Shown one piece after another: positions 1 through 11,805 of a DNA stretch of 64,000 bases; position 1 is the stretch's first letter; the number at the start of each line of letters is the position of its first letter. The DNA comes from Aristolochia californica. Taxonomy: Eukaryota > Streptophyta > Magnoliopsida > Piperales > Aristolochiaceae. The translations under genes and the position numbers were made by a program. Where the stretch lies: positions 16,396,164 to 16,460,163 of the forward strand of contig JARWKL010000005.1 of the NCBI GenBank assembly GCA_029961685.1, in the 5' to 3' direction. The notes below the pieces were generated by a model. That model made no database searches and had not been told where the DNA came from. It saw only the letters and a list, made by a program, of their open reading frames with translations.

Positions 1-1981
1 CACAAAAGTTTTGTTATCCAATTTTGGGAAATTCTACTAGTTTAACCCTAATAGCTTGGAATTTTGCAAGAAAGAGATTTCATCCACACATGTTTTAAAA
101 ATGGATATGCGTGTTTGAAACATGTTAAAGATGCAAATGAGCTAAGGATGCAAAGCTTTTAAAGAGAATAACAAACGCTCATTAAATTCTCAAGTGAACT
201 TGCGGTGGGATATTTACCCGAGCCAAACATGCAATTATTTTGCCCATTTGCAAAAAGCTGACATAATTAATCATAAATGATTGTAATGTTATTTATCATG
301 CGTAACGGGCTATATTTTTGTATGAAATGACTTATCGTTTGCAACTCAACACTTAGTTAAAAATCCTCCGCAACCCATTTTTCATGACGATTGCAAAACC
401 TGAGATATAAAAACGAAAAGGTGCTTACAATCCCTAAAAATTAAAGACACTCTTTGGAATTATCTCTCTCTACATATGTGCATTGTGCATTTCCGTTTTA
501 GATGTACACATTTTTCTTAAATCAAAACATCGTGTTTTTCGCGCTCCCTTCATCCCGTAAACAAAAAAGGCAAATAGATCACAGCAAAATGAAAATTTCA
601 TAGTTGATGTACAGAAAAAGTTTAAAATAATAAAAAAAGTAAATGAAGAAAATTTATTCACACACCGCAGATGAACACAAAATTTTTGTTAAACAAGTTT
701 GGGAAATTTCACTAGTCCAAAACTAATATCTTGGAATTTTACATGAAGGAGATTTTTTTTACACATGTTTTAAAAATGGATAAGCATGCCAGAAACATGT
801 TAAAGATTCAAATGACCTATGGATCCAAAGCTTTTAAAGAGAATAACAAACGCTCATTAAATTCTCAAGTGAATGTGCGGTGGGATATTTGCCTGTGTCA
901 AACAAGCCATTATTTTGCCCATATTCAAAAAGTTGAGCTAATAATCATAGATGATTGTAAAGTGATTTGTCATGCGTAACAGGCTATATTTTTGTAAGAA
1001 ATGACTTAGGGATTTGAAGTCAATTTCCCGACGATTGCAAAACCTTAGATATAAAAACGAAAGAGTGCATACGATCCCTATAACATAAAGACACTCTTTG
1101 GAAATATCTCTCTCTACATTTGTGCACTGTGCCTTTCCATTTTAGATGTACACTTTTTTCTTAAATCAGAACTTTGAGTTTTCGCTCCCCCTTCATCCAG
1201 TAAACAAAAAAGGAAGAAAAGATCGCAACAAAATGAAAATTTTATAGTTGATGTGTGGAAAATATTTAAAATAAGAACTAATGTAAATAAAAAATATCTA
1301 TTCACACACCACAAATGAACACAAAAGTTTTGTTATCCAAGTTTGGGAAATTCCATTAGTCCAACCGTATTAAGCTTGGAATTTTACATGAAAGAAATTT
1401 TTTCTACACATGTTTTTAAAATGGATATGCATGCTTGAAACTCTTTAAAGATTCAAATGACCTATGGATCCAAAGGTTTTAAAGAGAAAAAAAAATGCTC
1501 ATTAAATTCTCAAGTGAACGTGCGGCGGGATATTTACCCGAGTCTAACAAGTCATTATTTTGCCCATTTTCAACAATTTGATCTGACAATCATAGATGAT
1601 TGTAAAGTGATTTATCATGAATAATGGGTTGTATGAAATGACTTATGGATTGCAATTGAACACTCAATTAAAAATCCTCTGCCACCAATTTTTCTCGACG
1701 ATAGCAAAACCTGAGATATAAAAACTAAAAATAGCTTACAATCCCTAAATATTATTGACACTCTTTGGAATTATCTCTCCCTACAATTGTGCATTGTGCT
1801 TTTTCCATTTTAGATGTACACTTTTTTCTTAAATCAAAACTTTGATTTTTCGCTATCGCTTCATCCCGAAAACAAACAAGGCAAAAGGCTTACAACAAAA
1901 TGAAAATTTTATAGTTGATGTATGGAAAAAATCTAAAACAATAAAAAATATAAATAAAGAAAATTTATTCACCCAACGCAA
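1..1981 (+). repeat. HOR unit 1: A (5'-truncated by window), B, C
   Basis: A spans 1-670 and lacks only the first five bases of the monomer. B spans 671-1314. C spans 1315-1981. The B copy is short (644 bp) because about 30 bp of the CACTCAGTTAAAAATCGCCC region is missing around 1019-1023 (AAGTCAATTTCCCGACG). Confidence 0.93.
88..125. other. Recurrent dyad ACATGTTT … AAACATGT (example copy)
   Basis: Arms at 88-95 and 118-125 are exact reverse complements around a 22-nt loop rich in ATGCAT/GCATGC-like sequence. The same arms occur in most monomers of subtypes A, B, C and D at the same phase. In A the loop often also forms CATGTTTGAAACATG (2096-2110). It could be a protein-binding dyad or a stem-loop; function is unknown. 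It is mutated or deleted in several copies (48363, 51721, 59597), so it is not strictly required in each monomer. Confidence 0.6.
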
Positions 1982-1985
1982 ATGA
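1917..1985. other. Very AT-rich monomer tail (example copy)
   Basis: The last ~100 bp of each monomer, here ending in AAATAAAGAAAATTTATTC, is almost free of G/C and full of A-tracts and T-tracts (AAAATTT, AATAAAAAATATAAATAAAG). The position is constant in all subtypes. It may be curved or easily unwound DNA. This is inferred from composition only. Confidence 0.5.
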
Positions 1986-4005
1986 ACACAAAAGTTTTGT
2001 TATCCAATTATGGGAAATTCCACTAGTTTAACCCTAATAGCATGGAATTTTGCAAGAAAGAGATTTCATCCACAGATGTTTTAGAAATGGATATGCATGT
2101 TTGAAACATGTTAAAGATGCAAATGATCTATGGATGCAAAGCTTTCAAAGGGAATAAATAACGCTCATTAAATTCTCAAGTGAACTTGCGGTGGGATATT
2201 TACCTGAGTCAAACATGCCATTATTTTGCCCATTTGCAAAAAGCTGACATAATTAATAATAGATGATTGTAATGTGATTTATCATGCATAACGGGCTATA
2301 TTTTTGTATGAAATGACTTATGGATTGCAATTCAACACTCAATTAAAAATCCTCCGCAACCCATTTTTCCCGACGATTGCAAAACCTGAGATATAAAAAC
2401 GAAAAGGTGCTTAGAATCCCTAAAAATTACAACCACTCTTTGGAATTATCTCACTCTACTTATGTGCATTGTGCATTTCCATTTTAGATCTACACATTTT
2501 TCTTAAATCAAAACTTCGAGTTTTTCGCTCTCCCTTCATCCCGTAAACTAAAAAGGCAAATAGATCACAGCAAAAAGAAAATTTCATAGTTGATGTACGG
2601 AAAAAGTTTAAAACAATAAAAAAAGTAAATTAAGAAAATTTATTCACACACCACAAATGAACACAAAAGTTTATTTATCCAAGTTTGGGAAATTCCACTA
2701 GTCCAAAACTCATATCTTGGAATTTTACATGAAGGAGATTTTTTCTACACATGTTTTAAAAATGGATATGCATGCTAGAAGCATGTTAAAGATTCAAATG
2801 ACCTATGGATCCAATGCTTTTAAAGAGAATAACAAACGCTCATTAAATTCTCAAGTGAACGTGCGGTGGGATATTTGCCCGAGTTAAACAAGCCATTATT
2901 TTGCCCATATTCAAAGAGTTGAGCTAACAATCATAGATGATTGTAAAGTGATTTGTCATTTGTAACGGGCTATATTTTTGTAAGAAATTACTTATGGATT
3001 TGAGCTCAACACTCAGTTAAAAATCGCCCGCCTCCCCCGTTGCCCGACGATTGCAAAACCTTAGATATAAAAACGAAAAAGTACCTACGATCCCTAAAAC
3101 ATACAGACAATCTTTGGAAATATCTCTCTCGACATTTGTGCATTGTGCATTTCCATGTTGGATGTACACTTTTTTCTTAAATCGGAACTTTGAGTTTTCA
3201 CTCACCCTTCATCCCGTAAAAACACAAAAGGCAGAAAAGATCTCAACAAAATAAAAATTTTATAGTGGATGTGTGGAAAATATTTAAAATAATATCTAAT
3301 GTAAATAAATAATATCTATTCACACACCACAAATGAACACAAAAGTTTGGTTATCCAAGTTTAAGAAATTCCATTAGTCCAACCCTATTAAGCTTGGAAT
3401 TTTACATGAAGGAGATTTTTTCTACACATGTTTTAAAAATGGATATGAATGCTTGAAACATGTTAAAGATTCAAATTACCTATGGATCCAAAACTTTTAA
3501 AGAGAATAACAAACGCTCATTAAATTCTCAAGTGAATGTGCGGTGGGATATTTACCCGAGGCTAACAAGTTATTGTTTTACCCATTTTCAAAATTTTGAT
3601 CTCACAATCGTAGATGATTGTAAAGTTATTTACCATGCGTAACTGGCTATTTTTTTGTATGAAATGACTTAGGGATTGCTATTCAACACTCAGTTAAAAA
3701 TCCTCTGCCACCAATTTTTCCTGACAATTCCAAAACCTGAGATGTAAAAACTAAAAAGAGCTTACAATCACTAAAAATTACAGACACTCTTTGGAATTAT
3801 CTCTCCCTACAATTGTGCATTGTGCTTTTCCATTTTTGATGTACATTTTTTCTTAAATCAAAACTTTGACTTTTCGGTCTGCCTTCATTCTGAAAACAAA
3901 CAAGGCAAAAAGCTTACAACAAAATGAAAATTTTATAGTTGATGTTAGGAAAAAATTTAAAACAATAAAAAATATAAATAAAGAAAATTTATTCACCCAA
4001 CAGAA
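1982..4005 (+). repeat. HOR unit 2: A, B, C (canonical)
   Basis: Monomers start at 1982 (A), 2657 (B) and 3333 (C). All subtype tags are present in order and the unit is 2,024 bp. The A copy shows the exact 15-bp palindrome-like CATGTTTGAAACATG at 2096-2110. Confidence 0.95.
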
Positions 4006-6030
4006 ATGAACACAAAAGTTTTGTTATCCAATTTTGGGAAATTCCACTAGTTTAACCCTAATAGCTTTGAATTTTGCAAGAAATAGATTTCATCCACACT
4101 TGTTTTAAAAATGGATATGTGTGTTTGAAACATGTTAAAGATGCAAATGATCTATGGATGCAGAGCTTTTAAAGAGAATAACAAACGCTCATTAAATTCT
4201 CAAGTGAACTTGCGGTGGGATATTTACCGGAGTCAAACATGCAATTATTTTGCCCATTTGCAAAATGCTGACATAATTAATCATAGATGATTGTAAAGGG
4301 ATTTATCATGCGTAATGGGCTATATTTTTGTATGAAATGACTTATGGATTGCAATTCAACACTCAGTTAAAATTCCTCTGCCACCCATTTTTCCAAACGA
4401 TTGCAAAACTTGAGATATAAAAACGAAAAGGTGCTTACAATCCCTAAAAATTACAGGCACTCTTTGGAATTATCCCTCTCTACATATGTGCATTGCGCAT
4501 TTCCGTTTTAGATGTACACATTTTTATTAAATCAAAACTTCGAGTTTTTCGCTCTCCCTTCATCCCGTAAACAATAAAGGCAAATAGAGCACAGCAAAAT
4601 GAAAATTTCATAGTTGATGTACGGAAAAAGTTTAAAACAATAAAAAAAGTAAATGAAGAAAATTTATTCACACACCACAAATGAACACAAAACTTTTGTT
4701 ATCCAAGTTTGGGAAATTCCACGAGTCCAAAACTAATATCTTGGAATTTTACATGAAGGAGATTTTTTCTACACATGTTTTAAAAATGGATATGCATGCC
4801 AGAAACAAGTGTTAAAGATTCAAATGACCTATGGATCCAAATTTTTTAAAGAGAATAAAAAACGCTCTTGAAATTCTCAACTGAACGTGCGGTGGGATAT
4901 TAGCCCGAGTCAAACAAACCATTATTTCGCCCATATTCAAAAAGTTGAGCTAGCAATCATAGATGATTGTAAAGTTATTTGTCATGCGTAATGGGCTATA
5001 TTTTTGTAAGAAATGACTTATGGATTTGAAGTCAACACTAAGTTAAAAATTGCCCGCCTCCCCCGTTTCCCGACTATTGCAAAACCTTAGATATAAAAAC
5101 GAAAAAGTGCATACGATCCCTAAAACATACGGACACTCTTTGGAAATATCCCTCTCTACATTTGTGCATTGTGCATTTCCATTTGAGATGTACCCTTTTT
5201 TCTTAAATCAGAACTTTGAGTTTTCACTCCCCGTTCATCCCGTAAACAAAAAAGGCAGAAAAGATCACAACAAAATAAAAAATTTATAGTTGATGTGTGC
5301 AAAATATTTAAAATAATAACTAATGTAAATAAAAAATATGTATTCACACAACACAAATGAACACAAAACTTTTGCTATCCAAGTTTGGGAAATTCCATTT
5401 GTCCAACCCTATTAAGCTTGGAATTTTACATGATGGAGATTTTTTCTACACCTGTTTTAAAAATGGATATGCATGCTTGAAACATGTTAAAGATTCAAAT
5501 GAACTATGGATCCAAAGCTTTTAAAGAGAATAACAAACGCTCATTAAACTCTCAAGTGAACGTGCGGTAGGATATTTACCCGAGTCTAACTAGTCATTAT
5601 TTTGCCCATTTTCAAAAATTTGATCTAACAATCATAGATGATTGTAAAGTGATTTATCATGCGTAACGGGCTATATTTTTGTATGAAATGACTTATGGAT
5701 TGCGAGTCAACACTCAGTTAAAAATCCTCTGCTACCAATTTTTCTCGACGATTGCAAAACCTGAGATATAAAAACAAACAAGAGCTTACAATCCCTAAAA
5801 ATTACAAACACTCTTTGGAATTATCTCTCCCTACAATTGTGCACTATGCTTTTCCATTTTAGATGTACAAATTTTTCTTAAATCAAAACTTTGACTTTTC
5901 GCTCTCCCTTCATCTCGAAAACAAACAAGGCAAAAAGCTTACAACAAAATGAAAATTTTATTGTTGATGGATGGAAAAAAATTAAAACAATAAAAAATGG
6001 AAAGAAAGTAAATTTATTCAGATAACACAA
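4006..6030 (+). repeat. HOR unit 3: A, B, C (canonical)
   Basis: Monomers start at 4006 (A), 4681 (B) and 5357 (C); the unit is 2,025 bp. The B copy has a 2-bp insertion (AAACAAGTGTTAAAG near 4803) that recurs in the B copies at 9391 and 11383. It shifts any reading frame through this region. Confidence 0.95.
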
Positions 6031-6693
6031 ATGAACACAAAACTTTCATTATCCAAGTTTTGGGAAATTCCACTAGTTTAACCCTAATAGCTTGGAATTT
6101 AGGAAGAAAGAGAATGTTTTAAAAATGGATATGCATGTTTGAAACGTGTTAAAGATGCAATTGAGCTATGGATGCAAAGCATTTAAAAAGAATAACAAAC
6201 GCTCATTAAATTCATAAGTGAACTTGCGGTGAGATATTTACCCGAGTCAAACATGCCATTATTTTGCCTATTTGAAAAAAGCAGACATAAAAATCATAGA
6301 TGATTGTAATATGATTTATCATGCGAAATGGGATATATTTTTGTATGAAATGATTTATGGATTGCAATTCAACACTCAGTTAAAAATCCTCCGCAACCCA
6401 TTTTTCCTGAAAATTGCAAAACCTGAGATATAAAAACGAAAAGGTGCTTACAATCCCTAAAAATTACAGACACTCTTTGGAATTATCTCTCTCTACATTT
6501 GTTCATTGTGCATTTCCATTTTAGATGTACACTTTTTTCTTAAATCAGAACTTTGAGTTTTCGCTCCCCCTTCATCCCGTAAACAAAAAAGGCAGAAAAG
6601 ATCACAACAAAATAAAAAATTTATAGTTGATATGTGGAAAATATTTAAAATAATAACTAATGTAAATAAAAAATATCTATTCACACACCACAA
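6031..6693 (+). repeat. Chimeric monomer A-to-B
   Basis: The 5' part is A (GTTTAACCCTAATAGC, GCAACCCATTTTTCC). From about 6483-6507 the sequence becomes B (TTTCCATTTTAGATGTACAC, AATCAGAACTTTGAG, TAATAACTAATG). Phase is kept and the length is 663 bp. Part of the shortfall is a small deletion of ATTTCATCCACAC near 6113. The next monomer starts as C, so an A 3' half and a B 5' half have been removed by in-phase exchange. Confidence 0.88.
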
Positions 6694-7366
6694 ATGAACA
6701 CAAAAGTTTTGTTATCCAAGTTTGGGAAATTCCATTAGTCCAACCCTATTAAGCTTGCAATTTTACATGAAGGAGATTATTTCTACACATGTTTTAAAAA
6801 TGGATATGCATGCTTCAAACATGTTAAAGATTCAAATGACCTATGGATCCAAAACTTTTAAATAGAATAACAAACGCTAATTAAATTCTCAAGTGAACGT
6901 GCGGTGGGATATTTACCCGAGTCTAAGAAGTCATTATTTTGCCCATTTTCAAAAATTTGATCTAACAATCATAGATGATTGCAAAGTGATTTATCATGCG
7001 TAACGGGCTATATTTTTGTATGAAATGACTTATGGAATGCAATTCAACACTCAGTTAAAAATCCTCTGCCTCCAATTTTTCCCGACGATTGGAAAACCTG
7101 AGATATAAAACTAAAAAGAGCTTACAATCCCTAAAAATTATAGACACTCTTTGGAATTATCTCTCGCTAAAATTGTGCATTGTGCTTTTCCATTTTAGAT
7201 GTACACTTTTTTCTTAAATCAAAACTTTGACTTTTCGCTCTCCCTTCATCCCGTAAACTAAAAAGGCAAATAGATTAGAGCAAAATGAAAATTTCATAGT
7301 TGATGTACAGAAAAAGTTTAAAACAATTAAAAAAGTAAATGAAGAAAATTTATTCACACACCACAA
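6694..7366 (+). repeat. Chimeric monomer C-to-A
   Basis: It begins as C (CCAACCCTATTAAGC, GTCTAAGAAGTC, CTCTGCCTCCAATTTTTC) and carries the C marker TTTGACTTTTCGC at about 7225. Then CCCGTAAACTAAAAAGGC and AAATTTCATAGTTGATGTAC identify A from about 7253 on. It ends with the A-type tail and is followed by B, so it restores the A-to-B step lost in the preceding chimera. Confidence 0.88.
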
Positions 7367-8715
7367 ATCAACACAAAAGTTTTGTTATCTAAGTTTGGGA
7401 AATTCCACTAGTCCAAAACTAATATCTTAGAACTTTACATGAAGGAGATTTTTTCTACACATGTTTTAAAAATGGATATGCATGCCAGAAACATGTGTTC
7501 AAGATTCAAATGACCTATGGATCCAAAGCTTTTAAAGAGAATAACAAACGCTCATTAAATTCTCAAGTGAACGTGCGGTGGGATATTTGCCCGAGTCAAA
7601 CAAGCCATTATTTTGCCCATATTCAAAAAGTTGAGCTAAGAATTATAGATGATTGTAGAGTGATTTGTCATGAGTAAAGGCCTATATTTTTTTAAGAATC
7701 GACTTATGGATTTGAAGTCAACACTCAGTTAAAAATCGCCCGCCTCTCCCGTTTCCCGATGATTGCAAAACCTTAGATATAAAAATGAAAAAGTGCATAC
7801 AATCCATAAAAGATACAGACTCTTTGGAAATATCTCTCTCTAAATTGTTGCATTGTGCATTTCCATTTTAGATGTACACTTTTTTCTTAAATCAGAACTT
7901 TGTGTTTTCGCTCCCCCCTTCATCCCGTAAACAAAAAAGGCAAAAAAGATCACAAAAAAATAAAAAATTTATAGTTGATGTGTGGAAAATATTTAAAATA
8001 ATAACTAATGTAAATAAAAAATATCTATTCACACACCACAAATGAACAGAAAAGTTTTGTTATCCAAGTTTGGGAAATTCCAATAGCCCAACCATATTAA
8101 GCTTGGAATTTTACAAGAAGGAGATTTTTTCTACACTTGTTTTAAAAATGGATATGCATGCTTGAAACATGTTAAAGATTCAAATGAGCTATGGATCCAA
8201 AGCTTTTAAAGAGAATAACAAACGCTCATTAAATTCTCAAGTGAATGTGCGTTGGGATATTTACCCGAGTCTAACAAGTCATTATTTTGCCCATTTTCAA
8301 AAATTTGATCTAAAAATCAAAGATGTTTGTAAAGTGATTTATCATGCGTAACAGGCTATATTTTTGTATGAAATGACTTATGGATTGCAATTCTACACTT
8401 AGTTGAAAATCCTCTGCCACCAATTTTTCCCGAAGATTGCAAAACCTGAGATATAAAAACTAAAAAGAGCTGACAATCCCTAAAAATTACAGACACTCTT
8501 TGGAATTATCTCTCCCTACAATTTTGCATTGTGCTTTTCCATTTTAGATGTACACTTTTTTCTTAAATCAAAACTTTGACTTTTCGCTCTCCCTTCATCC
8601 CGAAAACAAACAAGGCAAAAAGCTTACAACAAAATGAAAATTTTACAGTTGATGTATGGAAAAAATTTAAAACAATAACAAATATAAATAAAGAAAATTT
8701 ATTCACCCAACAGAA
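7367..8715 (+). repeat. Monomers B and C
   Basis: B starts at 7367 (the landmark is mutated to ATCAACAC) and C starts at 8042 (the tag is mutated to CCAACCATATTAAGC). Together with the preceding C/A chimera they read as C/A-B-C, keeping the local subtype order. Confidence 0.92.
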
Positions 8716-10705
8716 ATGAACACAAAAGTTTTGTTATCCAATTTTGGGAAATTCCACTAGTTTAACCCTAATAGCTTGGAATTTGCCAAGAAAGAGATTT
8801 CATCGACACATGTATTAAAAATGGATATGCATGTTTGAAACAAGTTAAAGATGCAAATGAGCTACGGATGCAAAGCTTTTAAAGAGAATAACAAACGCTC
8901 ATTAAATTCTCAAGTGAACTTGTGATGGGATATTTACCCGAGTCAAACATGCCATTATTTTGCCCATTTGCAAAAAGCTGACACAATTAATCATAGGTGA
9001 TTGTAATGTGATTTATTATGCGTAACGGGCTATATTTTTGTATGAAATGACTTATGGATTGCAATTCAACAGTCAGTTAAAAATTCTCCGCAACCCATTT
9101 TTCCCGACGATTGCAAAGCCTGAGATATAAAAACGAAAAGGTATTTACAATCCCCAAAAATTACGGGCACTCTTTGGAATTATCTCCCTCTACATATGTG
9201 CATTGTGCATTTCCTTTTTAGATGTACACATTTTTATTAAATCAAAACTTCAAGTTTTTCGCTCTCCCTTCATCCCGTAAACAAAAAAGGCAAATTGAGC
9301 ACAACAAAATTAAAATTTCATAGTTGATGTACGGAAAAAGTTTAAAACAATAAAAAAAGTAAATGAAGAAAATTTATTCACACACCACAAATGAACACAA
9401 AATTTTTGTTATCCAAGTTTGGGAAATTCCAGTAGTCCAAAACTAATATCTTGGAATTTTACATGAAGGAGATTTTTTCTACACATGTTTTAAAAATGGA
9501 TATGCATGCCAGAAACAAGTGTTAAAGATTCAAATGACCTATGGATCCAAAGTTTTTAATGACAATAAAAAACGCTCATTAAATTCTGAAGTGAACGGGC
9601 AGTGGGATATTTGCCCGAGTCAAACAAGCCATTATTTTGCCCATATACAAAAAGTTGAGCTAGCCATCATAGATGATTGTAAAGTTATTTTTCATACATG
9701 ATGGGCTATATTTTTTTAAGAAATGACTTATGGATTTGAAGTGAACACTCAGTTAAAAATCAACAGCCTCCCCCGTTTCCCGACGATTGCAAAACCTTAG
9801 ATATAAAAACAAAAAAGTGCATACGATCCCTAAAACATACAGACACTCTTTCAAAATATCTCTCTCTACATTTGTGCATTGTGCATTTCCATTTTACATG
9901 TACACTTGTTTCTTAAATCAGAACTTTGAGTTTTCGCTCCCCGTTCATCCCGTAAAAAAAAAAGGCAGAAAAGATCACTATAGAATAAAAATTTTATAGT
10001 TGATGTGTGCAAAATATTTAAAATTATAAGTAATGCAAATAAAAAATATCTATTCACACACCACAAATGAACACAAAAGTTTTGTTATCCAAGTCTGTGA
10101 AATTCCATTAGTCCAACCCTATTAAGCTTGGAATTTTACATGAAGGAGATTTTTTCTACACATGTTTTAGAAATGGATATGCATGCTTGAAACATGTTAA
10201 AGAGAATAACAAACGCTCATTAAGTTCTCAAGTGAACGTGCGGTAGGATATTTACCCGAGTCTAACAAGTCATTATTTTGCCCATTTTCAAAAATATTAT
10301 ATAACAATCATAGATGATTATAAAGTGATTTATCATGCGTAACGGGCTATATTTTTGTATGAAATGACTTATGGATTGCAATTCAACACTCAGTTAAAAA
10401 TCCTCTGCCACCGATTTTTCCCGACGATTGCAAAACCTGAGATATAAAAACTAAAAAGAGCTTACAATCCCTAAAAGTTATAGACACTCTTTGGAATTAT
10501 CTCTCCCTACAATTGTGCATTGTGCTTTACATGTTAGATGTACAATTTTTTCTTTAATCAAAACTTTGTCTTTTCGCTCTCCCTTCATCTCGAAAACAAG
10601 CAAGGCAAAAAGCTTACAACAAAATGAAAATTTTATAGTTGATGAATGGAAAAAATTTAAAATAATAACAAATATAAATAAAGAAAATTTATTCACCCAA
10701 CACAA
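8716..10705 (+). repeat. HOR unit A, B, C with an internally deleted C
   Basis: Monomers start at 8716 (A), 9391 (B) and 10067 (C). The C copy is 639 bp. The segment between the direct repeats TTAAAGA (…CATGTTAAAG/AGAATAAC… at 10195-10210) is missing, about 36 bp including the GGATCC site found in other C copies. Confidence 0.93.
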
Positions 10706-11805
10706 ATGAACACAAAATTTTTGTTATCCAATTTTGGGAAATTCCACTAGTTTAACCCTAATAGCTTGGAATTTTGCAAGAAAAAGATTTCATCCACACA
10801 TGTTTTAAAAATGGATATGCATGTTTGAAACATGTTAAAGATGCAAATGAGCTATGGATCCAAAGCTTTTAAAGAGAATAACAAACGCTCATTAAATTCT
10901 CAAGTGAACTTGTGGTTGGATATCTACCCGAGTCAAACATGCCATTATTTTGCCCATTTGAAAAAAGCTGACATAATTAATCTTAGATGATTGTAATGTG
11001 ATTTATCATGCGTAACAGGCTATATTTTTGTATGAAATGACTTATGGATTGCAATTCAACACTCAGTTTAAAATCCTCTGCAACCCATTTTTCCCGACGA
11101 TTGCAAAACCTGAGATATAAAAACGAAAGGGTGCTTACAATCCCTAAAAATTACAGGCACTCTTAGGAATTATCTCTCTCTACATATGAGCATTGTGCAT
11201 TTCCATTTTAGATGTACACAATTTTCTTAAATCAAAACTTTGAGTCTTTCGCTCTCCCTTCATCCCGTAAACAAAAAAGGCAAATAGATCACAGCAAAAT
11301 GAAAATTTCATAGTTGACGTATGGAAAAATTTTAAAACAATAAAAAAAGTAAATGAAGAAAAAATTTATTCAAACACCACAAATGAACACAAAATTTTTG
11401 TTATCCAAGTTTGGGAAATTCCAGTAGTCCAAAACTAATATCTTGGAATTTTACATGAAGGAGATTTTTTCTACACATGTTTTAAAAATGGATATGTATG
11501 CCAGAAACAAGTGTTAAAGATTCAAATGACGTATGGATCCAAAGTTTTTAAAGGGAATAAAAAACGCTCATTAAATTCTCAAGTGAACGTGCGGTGGGAT
11601 ATTTGCCCGAGTCAAACAAGCCATTATTTTGCCCTTATTCAAAAAGTTGAGCTAACAATCATAGATGATTGTAAAGTTATTTGTCATGCGTAACGGGCTA
11701 TATTTTTTTAAGAAATGACTTATGGATTTGAAGTGAACACTCAGTTAAAAATCGCCCGCCTCCCACGTTTCCCGACGATTGCAAAAACCTGAGATATGGG
11801 CACAA
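10706..11805 (+). repeat. A monomer plus 3'-truncated B monomer
   Basis: A starts at 10706 and B at 11383. B runs normally to about 11785 (CCCGACGATTGCAAAA), then reads CCTGAGATATGGG and meets the CACAAATGAACAC of the next A monomer at 11801. The 3' third of B and a whole C are therefore missing, about 0.9 kb. The GGG at 11798-11800 matches neither flank well and may be filler. CCTGAG rather than CCTTAG hints that the left flank was already C- or A-like there. Confidence 0.88.
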
